64,000 nucleotides of DNA from Comamonadaceae bacterium (GTDB lineage: Bacteria; Pseudomonadota; Gammaproteobacteria; Burkholderiales; Burkholderiaceae_C): NCBI GenBank assembly GCA_947445115.1, contig CANFCG010000004.1, positions 1 to 64,000 of the forward strand, written 5' to 3'. The translations under genes were made by a program, and so were the position numbers. Positions 45,278 to 53,630 of the stretch are shown one piece after another. Below the pieces are notes generated by a model. That model made no database searches and had not been told where the DNA came from. It saw nothing but the letters and a program-made list of their open reading frames with translations. Each line of letters begins with the position of its first letter. The stretch's first letter is position 1.

Positions 45278-46261
45278 ATGGGGTTTTTACTAGCACCGCA
45301 CATAGAGACCATTTGGGCGGCAAAAATGGCTAAGCCGCATCGCCATAAAAAATCAATCATTTATACGCGTGAGCGCTGGACGACACCGGATGACGATTTT
45401 ATTGATGTGGATTTTCTCCATCGTGAGCTTGAGTCCAATCGTAAAAAACCACTCTGGGTGATGTTTCACGGACTGGAAGGCTCGTCGCAAAGCCACTACG
45501 CACGTGCCTTTGCAAGATATGCGCAAGAAAATAATTTGGATTTTTGCGTGCCACATTTTCGAGGCTGCAGCGGCGAATTGAATCTTGCTCCGCGTGCGTA
45601 TCACAGCGGCGATTGGCAAGAGATTGACTGGATACTGAGCCGTCTCAAGTTGCAACACGCGGGGGATATCTATGCTGTCGGCGTTTCGCTTGGCGGCAAT
45701 GCACTCATGCGCTGGGCGGGCGAGGTGGGCAGCAGCGCCAGTCAAGCCGCCAAAGGTCTGGTGTCAATTTGCTCTCCGCTAGACTTGTACGCGAGCGGCA
45801 TCCACATCGGACAGGGGCTCAATCGGCACCTTTATACCCCTATGTTTTTACGCTCCATGAAGCCCCGCGCCCTACAAAAACTGGCGCAATTCCCCAGCTT
45901 GTTTAATAAAGAAAAAATGTTGTCAAGCCGTGATTTATATGAGTTTGACAATGTATTTACAGCGCCGCTTCATGGGTTTAAAAGTACGGAAGACTATTGG
46001 ACACGCGCTAGTGCTAAACCTCATTTAGCAAACATTCAAATTCCTGCGCTGGCCATCAATGCGGTGAATGACCCATTCATTCCAGCAAGCTCACTTCCCA
46101 AGCAGAGCGAAGTAGGTCGCGACGTCAAGCTTTGGCAGCCACAGCGTGGTGGCCACGTGGGCTTTGCCGCGGATTGCTTGAAGGGCTTTCCTGGGCATCT
46201 GCAAACCTTGCCGCAAGTGGTTGGGGAGTTTTTTAATTCAGGAGCGGTACCTCGTGGATGA
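45278..46261 (+). CDS. Alpha/beta hydrolase, YheT family
   Basis: 327 residues. The N-terminal APHIETIWAAKMAKP corresponds to the GHLQTIWP motif of YheT-like hydrolases; nucleophile elbow GVSLGG (Ser in AVGVSLGGNALMRWAG), Asp and His of the triad near NDPFIP and GGHVGF. The substrate is unknown. The ATG at 45278 is favoured because the GAGGATGG site precedes it and the upstream in-frame ATG would lie deep in the previous gene. The stop overlaps the GTG start of the next gene by 8 bases. Confidence 0.88.
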   Translation: MGFLLAPHIETIWAAKMAKPHRHKKSIIYTRERWTTPDDDFIDVDFLHRELESNRKKPLWVMFHGLEGSSQSHYARAFARYAQENNLDFCVPHFRGCSGELNLAPRAYHSGDWQEIDWILSRLKLQHAGDIYAVGVSLGGNALMRWAGEVGSSASQAAKGLVSICSPLDLYASGIHIGQGLNRHLYTPMFLRSMKPRALQKLAQFPSLFNKEKMLSSRDLYEFDNVFTAPLHGFKSTEDYWTRASAKPHLANIQIPALAINAVNDPFIPASSLPKQSEVGRDVKLWQPQRGGHVGFAADCLKGFPGHLQTLPQVVGEFFNSGAVPRG

Positions 46262-46751
46262 CATCGTTAAGCAGGCGATGGCGAAGTGGCCTAACGTGCC
46301 GCATTGCTATGGCTGGCTGGGTCTTGATGAACGCGGCGACTGGTATATGCGCGACGACCGTGTGCAAGCTTTAGGAGGCTTTAAGGAGGCCTGCAAGCGT
46401 GGTGACAAAGCCGCCAAGGGCTCGCGCTTGCAACACGAAAAACTCATCGCCTTTATCTGTCGAAACTATATGTGCGAGACAGACGCACAAGGCGAGGAGC
46501 AATGGTTTTTTCAAAACGGCCCACAACGCGTGTATGTGGAGTTAGCCGCAACGCCATATATTTTTCGGCTTAGCGCTGATTTTTTAATTGAGTCGCACAC
46601 AGGCCTAGCGGCGCAGTACGTGTTGTGTGAGCTAGACGAGGCGGGGCGTGTCTACCTCAAAACTGATTTGGGATTTGGTTTGGTGCACACGCAAGATGTG
46701 CACATTGCCGCTGACGCGATTGACCAAGGTGTTTGGTCAATCCGCGAATAG
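46254..46751 (+). CDS. Conserved hypothetical protein (DUF2946-like), 165 aa
   Basis: 165 residues from a GTG at 46254, chosen because AGGAG (46240-46244) sits 9 bases upstream. Recurrent segments are WPNVPHCYGWLGLDERGDWYMRDD, SRLQHEKLIAFICRNYMCE and WFFQNGPQRVYVEL; I recall very similar proteins next to YheT hydrolases in Burkholderiales, annotated DUF2946, but the family number is not certain. It overlaps the hydrolase gene by 8 bases. The function is unknown. Confidence 0.75.
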   Translation: MDDIVKQAMAKWPNVPHCYGWLGLDERGDWYMRDDRVQALGGFKEACKRGDKAAKGSRLQHEKLIAFICRNYMCETDAQGEEQWFFQNGPQRVYVELAATPYIFRLSADFLIESHTGLAAQYVLCELDEAGRVYLKTDLGFGLVHTQDVHIAADAIDQGVWSIRE

Positions 46752-46761
46752 CGATTCGAAC

Positions 46762-47292
46762 TTACTTGGCAGCAGGGGGGGCCGCTGGACGATCAGGCAC
46801 TGGCAATTTAGCGCCGCCGGCATTAGCCATAAACACGACAGCACGGCCAATCTCGATGTCGTCGAAATCACCACCACCTTGCGCGCCCATATTACCTTTG
46901 CCTTTGAGTGCAGATGTCAGCAGCGCTTCGTAGCCCTTGCCAATACGAGCGCCCCAGGCGGCTTTATCTTGGTATTTAGGCGCACCTGCTGCGCCCGTAC
47001 CATGACAAGCAACACATTGAGCCTTAAAGACATCTTCGCCCGATTTCAAAGGCGCGTTAGCATCTTTAATTTCAACCATACCCACTTTGGCAATACGCTG
47101 TTCGATAGATTTACCTGGATCAACGGCGCCAGCAATGGGCTTAAAGGCCGTGCCAACCACATAGGTCAAACCAATGATGCCAAACACAGGCACGACAAAG
47201 GAATAAATGATTGCCAGCAAGAACTGCTTAGGCGTTTTAACGGGGCCTGTGTGGTCTTCGGCGTGGTCGGTTGTGTTGTGGTTATCGCTCAT
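46762..47292 (-). CDS. Membrane-anchored cytochrome c5-family protein
   Basis: 176 residues. N-terminal membrane span (about 24-47) anchoring a periplasmic haem domain with CVACH (C93, C96, H97) and the DVFKAQCVACHGTGAAGAPKYQDKAAWGARIGKGYEAL pattern of cytochrome c5. The later KGKGNMGAQGG is in the region of the axial Met. It probably shuttles electrons to a terminal oxidase. It is convergent with the DUF2946-like gene and divergent from tRNA-Arg. The ATG at 47292 is preferred; a start 42 bases upstream would add little. Confidence 0.9.
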   Translation of the reverse strand: MSDNHNTTDHAEDHTGPVKTPKQFLLAIIYSFVVPVFGIIGLTYVVGTAFKPIAGAVDPGKSIEQRIAKVGMVEIKDANAPLKSGEDVFKAQCVACHGTGAAGAPKYQDKAAWGARIGKGYEALLTSALKGKGNMGAQGGGDFDDIEIGRAVVFMANAGGAKLPVPDRPAAPPAAK

Positions 47293-47339
47293 GACGGTCA
47301 ATTCTCGAGATAAATAGGAAAAACTAACCTTCAATTATA

Positions 47340-47353
47340 AGGGGCATGCCCCT
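47340..47353. promoter_or_regulatory. GC-rich palindrome in the tRNA-Arg promoter region
   Basis: AGGGGCATGCCCCT is a perfect 14-bp palindrome directly upstream of TACAAT (47353-47358), which lies 17 bases before the tRNA and could be the -10. It is in the right place for a regulatory site in the promoter, but this is unproven. Confidence 0.4.
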
Positions 47354-47374
47354 ACAATCGACAGCTTACCGTGT

Positions 47375-47450
47375 GCGGCTGTAGCTCAGTGGATAGAGTA
47401 TTGGCCTCCGAAGCCAAGGGTCGTGGGTTCGATCCCCGCCAGCCGCACCA
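47375..47450 (+). tRNA. tRNA-Arg, anticodon CCG
   Basis: 76-base cloverleaf. Acceptor stem GCGGCTG pairs with CAGCCGC, the D arm is GCTCAGTGGATAGAGT, the anticodon arm TTGGC-CTCCGAA-GCCAA gives anticodon CCG, and the T arm is GTGGGTTCGATCCCCGC, with the CCA encoded. Reads the rare-type CGG codon. No other tRNA is adjacent. The sequence after it (ggtttttttg) has a T run that could end the transcript. Confidence 0.97.
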
Positions 47451-47462
47451 GGTTTTTTTGGC

Positions 47463-48203
47463 TTACGCCATAAACATGCCGCCATTCACGTGCAACTCTT
47501 GCCCCGTGACGTAAGCCGCGCCGTTGCCTGCCAAGTAGGACACTGCCGCAGCAATATCCTCTGGCTTGCCCAATGCACCTAGAGGAATTTGATTCAACAG
47601 CGCTTTTTTTTGTTCTTCGCCAAGGTCTGAAGTCATATCCGTTGCAATAAACCCTGGCGCCACGCAGTTCACCGTAATATTGCGTGAGCCCAGCTCCCGT
47701 GCCAGTGCGCGCGTCATGCCAGCCACGCCCGCTTTGGCGGCTGCGTAGTTGGCTTGCCCCGGGTTGCCCGATGCGCCGACAACGCTGGTGATATTGATGA
47801 TGCGTCCCATGCGCTGCTTCATCATGGGGCGAATGGCGGCGCGTGAAAGCCTAAAGACCGAGCGCAAATTGGTATTGACTACAGCATCCCAGTCGTCGTC
47901 TTTTAGACGCATCGTCAGCATGTCGCGGGTGATGCCAGCGTTGTTGACTAGCACGTGCAGACCGCCATAGGTTTTGACGATTTCGTCGATGAGTGCGTCT
48001 GAGGCGACATCGTCCGTGACGTTCAGCACTTTGCCAACCGTGCCGGTTGCCGTGATTTTGGCTGCGCCATCAGCGCTGGTCGCCGTGCCGATGACAGTAA
48101 AGCCATCCTTGAGAAGCTGCGCCGCAATCGCTGCGCCAATGCCGCGCGTGGCGCCCGTGACCAGTGCAATTTTGGCGGATGGGGTGGTTGTGTCTGTCGT
48201 CAT
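47463..48203 (-). CDS. SDR-family 3-oxoacyl/acetoacetyl-CoA reductase
   Basis: 246 residues. Cofactor motif GATRGIGAAIAAQ (about 15-27), NNAG (LVNNAGITRDML), catalytic Tyr-Lys in YAAAKAG and the Ser in INITSVVGASGNPGQ. The MTRALARELGSRNITVNCVAPGFIATDMT stretch is typical of FabG/PhaB. It could reduce 3-oxoacyl-ACP or acetoacetyl-CoA. No fabD/acpP or phaC neighbours are present, so it is not the core fabG locus. The ATG at 48203 avoids overlapping the upstream GTPase gene more than needed. Confidence 0.88.
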   Translation of the reverse strand: MTTDTTTPSAKIALVTGATRGIGAAIAAQLLKDGFTVIGTATSADGAAKITATGTVGKVLNVTDDVASDALIDEIVKTYGGLHVLVNNAGITRDMLTMRLKDDDWDAVVNTNLRSVFRLSRAAIRPMMKQRMGRIINITSVVGASGNPGQANYAAAKAGVAGMTRALARELGSRNITVNCVAPGFIATDMTSDLGEEQKKALLNQIPLGALGKPEDIAAAVSYLAGNGAAYVTGQELHVNGGMFMA

Positions 48204-48223
48204 GTTTTTCTTTTCATTCAAAT

Positions 48224-49330
48224 TTACGCGTAGCAATTCTCTAAGCCTTGCAGCAAGATATCTTTTGGCAAATCAATACCAATAAAAACCATCTTGCTAT
48301 TGCGCACTTCGTCTTTGCCCCAAGCGGGTCCAAGGTCGCTGCCCATGAGCTGGTGTACGCCTTGGAAGATCACTTTTCGCTCAGTGCCCTTCATGTTCAG
48401 TACGCCTTTGTAGCGCAGCATTTTTGGGCCGTAAATGTTGACAATGGCGCCTAAAAAATCTTCTAGTTTGGCAGGGTCGAGTGCCTTGTTGGCACGGAAG
48501 ACAAAGCTCTTCACATCGTCATCCGTGTGGTGATGATGCAGATGCTGCTCGCTATGGTCATGTCCACAATGTTCGTCATGCACATGACCCGCTTCGCCGT
48601 GCTTGGGTGCGTGATTGTGCGATGGGTGATCGCAATCCTCTCCGTGCGCATGGTCGTGGTGGTGGTGCTCTTCGACCTTTAGAAAGTCAGGATCAAGATC
48701 TAATTTGGCATTCAAATTAAAGCCGTGCAAGTCAAATACTTCGCTAATTTTGATGTCACCAAAATGCACGGTGCGCTGTGGGGCGCGTGGGTTCATGTGC
48801 TTGAGACGATGCTGGAGTGCGTCTAAATTTGCGGCACTCACCAGCTCCGATTTGCTGATGAAGAGTTGATCTGCAAAGCCCACTTGGCGGCGTGCTTCTT
48901 GGCGTGTGTTCAGTTGATCGGCAGCGTGAACCGCATCCACCAGCGTGAGAATGGAGTCGAGCAAATAGCTCTCAGCAATCACATCGTCCATAAAGAAGGT
49001 TTGCGCCACAGGACCAGGATCGGCAAGGCCTGTAGTTTCAATCACGATACGGTCAAAGTCCAGCTCGCCCTTGCGTTTTTTCTCGGCCAACTCAGTCAAA
49101 GTAGTCCGCAAATCTTCGCGAATGGTGCAGCAAACGCAGCCATTACTCATTTGGATAATTTGTTCTTTGGTGTCGCTGACCAAAATGTCGCTATCAATGT
49201 TTTCTTCGCCAAATTCGTTTTCAATGATGGCGATTTTTTGACCATGTGCCTCGGACAAGATGCGTTTGAGCAAGGTGGTTTTGCCAGAGCCTAAAAAGCC
49301 AGTGAGGATGGTTGCGGGGATGAGTGCCAT
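48224..49330 (-). CDS. COG0523-family GTPase (YjiA/CobW), His-rich metallochaperone
   Basis: 368 residues. Walker A GFLGSGKTT (11-19), the family's CxCC metal motif in NGCVCCTIREDL (about 69-80) and NKALDPAKLEDFLG at the start of the C-terminal domain. A histidine-rich stretch of about 55 residues (about 225-280) has HHHHDH, DHPSHNH, HCGHDH and LHHHH clusters, enough to bind several zinc, nickel or cobalt ions. COG0523 proteins insert or store metals, often zinc, using GTP. No Zur-type operator was seen upstream. Confidence 0.92.
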   Translation of the reverse strand: MALIPATILTGFLGSGKTTLLKRILSEAHGQKIAIIENEFGEENIDSDILVSDTKEQIIQMSNGCVCCTIREDLRTTLTELAEKKRKGELDFDRIVIETTGLADPGPVAQTFFMDDVIAESYLLDSILTLVDAVHAADQLNTRQEARRQVGFADQLFISKSELVSAANLDALQHRLKHMNPRAPQRTVHFGDIKISEVFDLHGFNLNAKLDLDPDFLKVEEHHHHDHAHGEDCDHPSHNHAPKHGEAGHVHDEHCGHDHSEQHLHHHHTDDDVKSFVFRANKALDPAKLEDFLGAIVNIYGPKMLRYKGVLNMKGTERKVIFQGVHQLMGSDLGPAWGKDEVRNSKMVFIGIDLPKDILLQGLENCYA

Positions 49331-49476
49331 GATTTGTTTTTATAAGAAGAGAGAAGTTGATTTTATCGAGCTGTTTTCCAGCCTGTCACAAGAGAGAAGC
49401 GGATCGCCCTTAGCTGGGATCGATTCGTTAGACTTTCAAGTGAGCTTATATTTTTATTTTTCTACAGGAGTCCATT

Positions 49477-50271
49477 GTGCGAACATTACTGATTGCCCTC
49501 GTCTTAGGTATTTCTAGCCTCTTAGCAATTGCCCAGACTAAGCCAATGGTCAAAGATATGGGGGCAGAGTTGCCGACATCGGCCGCCTATATTGGCAACA
49601 GTTTCTTTTATTACAACAACGGCATGCCGGGTCATGTCGGGCTGCTCGTGAACGCTGATAAGTCGGGGCAAAAGTCTCGCAACGTGATGATTACCATGGG
49701 CGGCTCAGGGTTCGATTGGCACGACGTGGAGTCGTACTTCCGCCCGAATGCCATTAGCCGTTATTCATTTGCAGCGGGCAATGTCGTTGTGTTTAACAAG
49801 CTAGATAAATTGTTTGATGCCGCTGTGCTAATGGATTGCAGCCAGTGCCCACTTCACCCGCAGTTGAAGGGCATCTTTACCGAGTACGCCAAAAAGCACA
49901 GCGATACGGTTCGTAAATTTGGCGCTAAGCCCGTCTTCTTTATGTCGTGGGCGTACCAAGACAAGCCAGAAATGACGGCCGATTTGGCCGAGGCGTACAC
50001 CAAGGCAGGCAACGATAACAACGCACTAGTAATTCCCGCTGGTCTTGCATTTGCACGCTCGATTGCTCAAAAACCAGAGCTTAATTTGTATGTGACTGAT
50101 AAGCGTCACCCAACGTTGGCGGGTACCTATTTAGCGGCTTGTACCAGCTACGCGACTTTGTACAAGCGCTCGCCCGTAGACAATACCTATACAGCAGGGC
50201 TCGATGCAGCAACCGCTGCGCATCTGCAAAACGTGGCTTGGGAGACGGTGCAGGATTACTTTAAGCCGTAG
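49477..50271 (+). CDS. Exported SGNH/GDSL-hydrolase-like protein
   Basis: 264 residues, GTG start with AGGAG 6 bases before it. A signal peptide (about 1-19, ending AIAQ) is followed by YIGNSFFYYNNG, where GNSFF is in the place of the GDS nucleophile block, a G/N-rich middle and a C-terminal catalytic dyad-like DKRHPTLAGTYLAA (D-x-x-H). This is the layout of exported SGNH esterases. The substrate is unknown. Its 3' end overlaps engB by 11 bases. Confidence 0.8.
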   Translation: MRTLLIALVLGISSLLAIAQTKPMVKDMGAELPTSAAYIGNSFFYYNNGMPGHVGLLVNADKSGQKSRNVMITMGGSGFDWHDVESYFRPNAISRYSFAAGNVVVFNKLDKLFDAAVLMDCSQCPLHPQLKGIFTEYAKKHSDTVRKFGAKPVFFMSWAYQDKPEMTADLAEAYTKAGNDNNALVIPAGLAFARSIAQKPELNLYVTDKRHPTLAGTYLAACTSYATLYKRSPVDNTYTAGLDAATAAHLQNVAWETVQDYFKP

Positions 50272-50932
50272 GCCGTGTCCAGTCCCAAAGCAAGCGCCCA
50301 ACCGACTCCAGCCCTTGCTTTTTAAGCGCAGAGAATAAACGCACTTCGCCGCCGCCCGCATTCAGCTTAGCAATCTGCACTGCCTTTGCGCCTTCGGTTT
50401 TATTAAGCTTGTCGGATTTAGTGAGTACCACCAAAAACTTCAGTCCTGCCTCCACACGCGGACGCAGCATCTCTAACAGCGCTTCGTCATAGTCGGTCAA
50501 GCCGTGGCGCGGGTCACACATCAAAACGACGGCTTTCAAGTTTTCGCGGGTGATGAGATAGTTCGCCATCACCGCTTGCCAGCGTGCTTTGTCCACCTTG
50601 GACACTGCTGCGTAGCCATACCCTGGCAAATCAGCAAACACAGCGTCGTTGACCTTTTGCTTGCCCAGCGCAAAAAGATTAATACTTTGCGTGCGCCCTG
50701 GTGTTTTGGAAGCGTAGGCGAGCCGATGTTGCTGCGTCAGCGTATTGATGCAGGTGGATTTCCCTGCGTTAGATCGGCCGACAAAAGCGATTTCTGGCAG
50801 GTCGTGCGCGGGGAGAAATTCCAGTTTTGGCGCTGTGGTGAGGAACTTGGCAGTATGTAACCAACCCATAATTTGTTTGTCAGTCAATGGCAAACTGGCG
50901 GGTGGCGTGGTGGCGGGTGAGGTATCGAGCAT
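50261..50932 (-). CDS. engB: EngB/YihA ribosome-biogenesis GTPase
   Basis: 223 residues. Walker A GRSNAGKS (52-59), switch/G3 region DLPGYGYA and G4 motif TKSD (VVLTKSDKLN). Essential GTPase of 50S assembly in many bacteria. The TPGRTQSINLF segment is typical. It is divergent from the cytochrome c4 gene, as in many betaproteobacteria. The ATG at 50932 gives a normal N terminus; an upstream in-frame start would add an unusual leader. Confidence 0.95.
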   Translation of the reverse strand: MLDTSPATTPPASLPLTDKQIMGWLHTAKFLTTAPKLEFLPAHDLPEIAFVGRSNAGKSTCINTLTQQHRLAYASKTPGRTQSINLFALGKQKVNDAVFADLPGYGYAAVSKVDKARWQAVMANYLITRENLKAVVLMCDPRHGLTDYDEALLEMLRPRVEAGLKFLVVLTKSDKLNKTEGAKAVQIAKLNAGGGEVRLFSALKKQGLESVGRLLWDWTRPTA

Positions 50933-50992
50933 GAGGCATTGTAAAATGCAAGGTTGTACTTTCCCCATTTGCCTAACTATTCTTTTTGCGCC

Positions 50993-51640
50993 ATGAAGTT
51001 ACTTGCTGCCCTCATCCTATCTAGCTCCCTTATTTCTACCTTGGCTTTGGCAAACGAAGAGCCCGCTAAAGAGGCTGCGCCCGCCGCTGCCAAAGTTGCT
51101 AAGCCCGACTTGAACGCAGGTGCTGCCAAGTTCGGTGCTACCTGCGCCGCTTGCCACAATGCGGATGGCAACTCCGCCATTCCAGCCAACCCTAAGCTGG
51201 CTGGACAGCATCCTGAGTACCTCTTGGCGCAATTGCACGCCTTCAAATCTGGCAAGCGCGCCAACCCGATCATGAGTGGCATGGTGGCAGGTTTAACAGA
51301 CGACGACATGCGCAACATTGCTTATTGGGCGGCTGCGCAAAAGCCAAAAGCAGGCTTTGCTAAAAACAAAGAACTCGTCGCCATGGGCGAAAAAATCTAC
51401 AAAGGTGGCATTGCAGATCGCCAAGTTCCTGCTTGCGCAGGCTGCCACAGCCCAAGCGGCGTGGGCATTCCAAGCCAATACCCACGTTTGTCGGGCCAAC
51501 ACGCTGACTACGTGGCAGCACAGCTCACCGGCTTTCGCGATGGCACACGCAAAAACAATGCATCGATGACGACCGTCGCCGCTAAGCTGAACGATAAAGA
51601 GATCAAGGCGTTGGCTGACTACGTTGCGGGCTTGCGTTAA
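50993..51640 (+). CDS. Di-haem cytochrome c4
   Basis: 215 residues. Signal peptide (about 1-20, LALA) and two cytochrome c domains with CAACH (C51, C54, H55) and CAGCH (C148, C151, H152). The AGQHPEYLLAQLHAFKSGKR...MSGMV segment and its repeat in the second half are the c4 pattern. It carries electrons to oxidases in the periplasm. It is divergent from engB and followed at 51669 by resB, the cytochrome c maturation gene, as is usual. Confidence 0.94.
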   Translation: MKLLAALILSSSLISTLALANEEPAKEAAPAAAKVAKPDLNAGAAKFGATCAACHNADGNSAIPANPKLAGQHPEYLLAQLHAFKSGKRANPIMSGMVAGLTDDDMRNIAYWAAAQKPKAGFAKNKELVAMGEKIYKGGIADRQVPACAGCHSPSGVGIPSQYPRLSGQHADYVAAQLTGFRDGTRKNNASMTTVAAKLNDKEIKALADYVAGLR

Positions 51641-51668
51641 TCACGTACTTCAGCGCTAGCCGTTCCCC

Positions 51669-53627
51669 GTGTCAGTCTCTACCCACGGGCTTCGCCTAAA
51701 AAATACCGCCGGCTGGGTTCGCAACGCAGTCGAGCTCCTCTCGGCGATGCGTTTTGCCATTGCCTTGCTCACGGTTCTTTGCATTGCCAGCATCATTGGC
51801 ACGGTCTTAAAGCAGCAAGAGCCGTTTGGCAATTACGTCAATCAATTTGGGCCGTTTTGGGCCGAGGCATTCGCCAAACTCTCACTGTTCACGGTGTACA
51901 GCGCTTGGTGGTTTTTGCTGATTTTGCTGTTTCTTGTCATCAGCACCAGCCTGTGCGTCGCGCGCAATACGCCGCAAATTTTGCGTGACTTGCAAAACTT
52001 CAAAGAGCATCTACGTGAATCCAGTTTTAAAGCCTTTGCTCACAACGCCACATGGGGCGTAGCTTCTCAGCCTGCCATTGCTGCAGGCCATATCCAGCAA
52101 GTCTTTGCAGGTATGGGCTGGAAAACTAAGGTGCAAGAGCGAGCGGATGGCAGCTTAATCGCTGCCAAGGCAGGCGGCGGTCACAAAATCGGCTACATCG
52201 CTGCGCATAGCGCTATCGTGTTAGTGTGCTTGGGTGGTTTGCTGGATGGTGATTTGCTCACCCGTGCACAAATGTGGTGGGGCGACAAGGTCGTGTTCAC
52301 AGGCGGCGGCATGATTGCCGATGTGCCCGCAAGCTCGCGCCTATCCGTGACCAATCCTGCTTTCCGCGCCAATCTTTTGGTGGCTGAAGGGCAAACCGCT
52401 GGTACGGCCATCTTGCAGCAACCCACAGGCGTGCTGCTGCAAGACTTGCCGTTTTCGATTGAACTTAAAAAATTCATCGTGGATTTTTACTCTACGGGCA
52501 TGCCCAAATTGTTTGCCAGCGACATCATCATTCACGACAAAGCAACGGGTGAAAAAACAGTCGCTCGCGTGGAAGTCAATCATCCCGTAAGCTACAAAGG
52601 CGTGAACATTTTTCAATCCAGCTTTGACGATGGCGGATCACGCGTCAAGTTGCAATCTATACCGATTACGCTGGGTGGAAAATCTATTGAATTGCAAGGC
52701 ACCATTGGTGCCAGTAGCGCCCTTACCAATGGCGCAGACAAAATGACACTCGAGTACACCGCGCTACGCGTGCTCAATGTAGAGACCTTTGGCAAAAAAG
52801 ATTTGCGCAATGTGGGCCCATCCATCACCTACAAACTGCGCGACGCGGCAGGGCAAGCACGCGAGTATCACAACTACATGCTGCCCATCAAATTTACGGA
52901 TAGCGAGACCGCCGTGCATTTGGTTGGCGTGCGCGACGATCCCAGCACGCCCTTTCGCTATTGGCGCATTCCATCAGACGACAAAGGTGGGTTAGAAGGT
53001 TTCTTGCGTCTGAGTCAAGCAGTGCAAAGCGCCTCTGCTACGCAAGCCGCGATTGGACGTTATCTGACCAAAGCCAGCGATCCTGCTAAGCCAGATATGC
53101 GTGCAGCATTGCAAACATCGAGCGAACGCGTGATGTCATTATTTGCCACTGATGGCTTGCAAGGGATCGCAGACTTTTTAGAAAAAAACGTTCCCGAAGA
53201 TCAACGCGTTAAAACCAGTGAAGTGCTCATTCGTATTTTGAATGGCGTGCTCTACGAACTCGCAGAGCCGCAACTTCGCGACAAACCCGATTGGCTCAAT
53301 CAATCCGTGCTGGCGCTATCGGACGCCAAGGCCTATCCGGCCCCCATGATTTTTCAGCTCAAAGACTTTACGCAAGTGCAAGCCAGCGTTTTTCAAGTGA
53401 CCAAAGCACCAGGTCAAACCATCGTGTACACAGGCGCGGTGCTACTCATCATCGGCGTGTTCTTCATGCTCTTCGTGCGCGAGCGGCGCGTGTGGGTGTG
53501 GATCAAGCCTGCGGGCGAATCTACCGACATCAGCATGGCGTACGCGACGAATCGCAAAACCATGCAAAGCGATCAGGAGTTTGAGCGGTTGCATTTACGA
53601 TTAAGTCAGCAGCTCGAGGGAACGTAA
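51669..53627 (+). CDS. resB: ResB, cytochrome c biogenesis (system II) protein
   Basis: 652 residues, GTG start. Four membrane spans (near residues 28-48, 74-94, 175-195 and 600-620) flank a large periplasmic domain (about 200-590), with LLIGVFFMLFVRERRVW in the last span region. With ResC/CcsA it exports haem and attaches it to cytochromes. ResC normally follows directly; here the next gene is a radical SAM protein, so the ResC partner is not adjacent. Confidence 0.92.
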   Translation: MSVSTHGLRLKNTAGWVRNAVELLSAMRFAIALLTVLCIASIIGTVLKQQEPFGNYVNQFGPFWAEAFAKLSLFTVYSAWWFLLILLFLVISTSLCVARNTPQILRDLQNFKEHLRESSFKAFAHNATWGVASQPAIAAGHIQQVFAGMGWKTKVQERADGSLIAAKAGGGHKIGYIAAHSAIVLVCLGGLLDGDLLTRAQMWWGDKVVFTGGGMIADVPASSRLSVTNPAFRANLLVAEGQTAGTAILQQPTGVLLQDLPFSIELKKFIVDFYSTGMPKLFASDIIIHDKATGEKTVARVEVNHPVSYKGVNIFQSSFDDGGSRVKLQSIPITLGGKSIELQGTIGASSALTNGADKMTLEYTALRVLNVETFGKKDLRNVGPSITYKLRDAAGQAREYHNYMLPIKFTDSETAVHLVGVRDDPSTPFRYWRIPSDDKGGLEGFLRLSQAVQSASATQAAIGRYLTKASDPAKPDMRAALQTSSERVMSLFATDGLQGIADFLEKNVPEDQRVKTSEVLIRILNGVLYELAEPQLRDKPDWLNQSVLALSDAKAYPAPMIFQLKDFTQVQASVFQVTKAPGQTIVYTGAVLLIIGVFFMLFVRERRVWVWIKPAGESTDISMAYATNRKTMQSDQEFERLHLRLSQQLEGT

Positions 53628-53630
53628 ATC

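Noticed and set aside
51641-53630. Loss of resC by deletion at the resB/radical SAM junction
   Set aside because: Both genes are complete and only 3 bases apart; resC may simply be elsewhere, so a deletion cannot be claimed.
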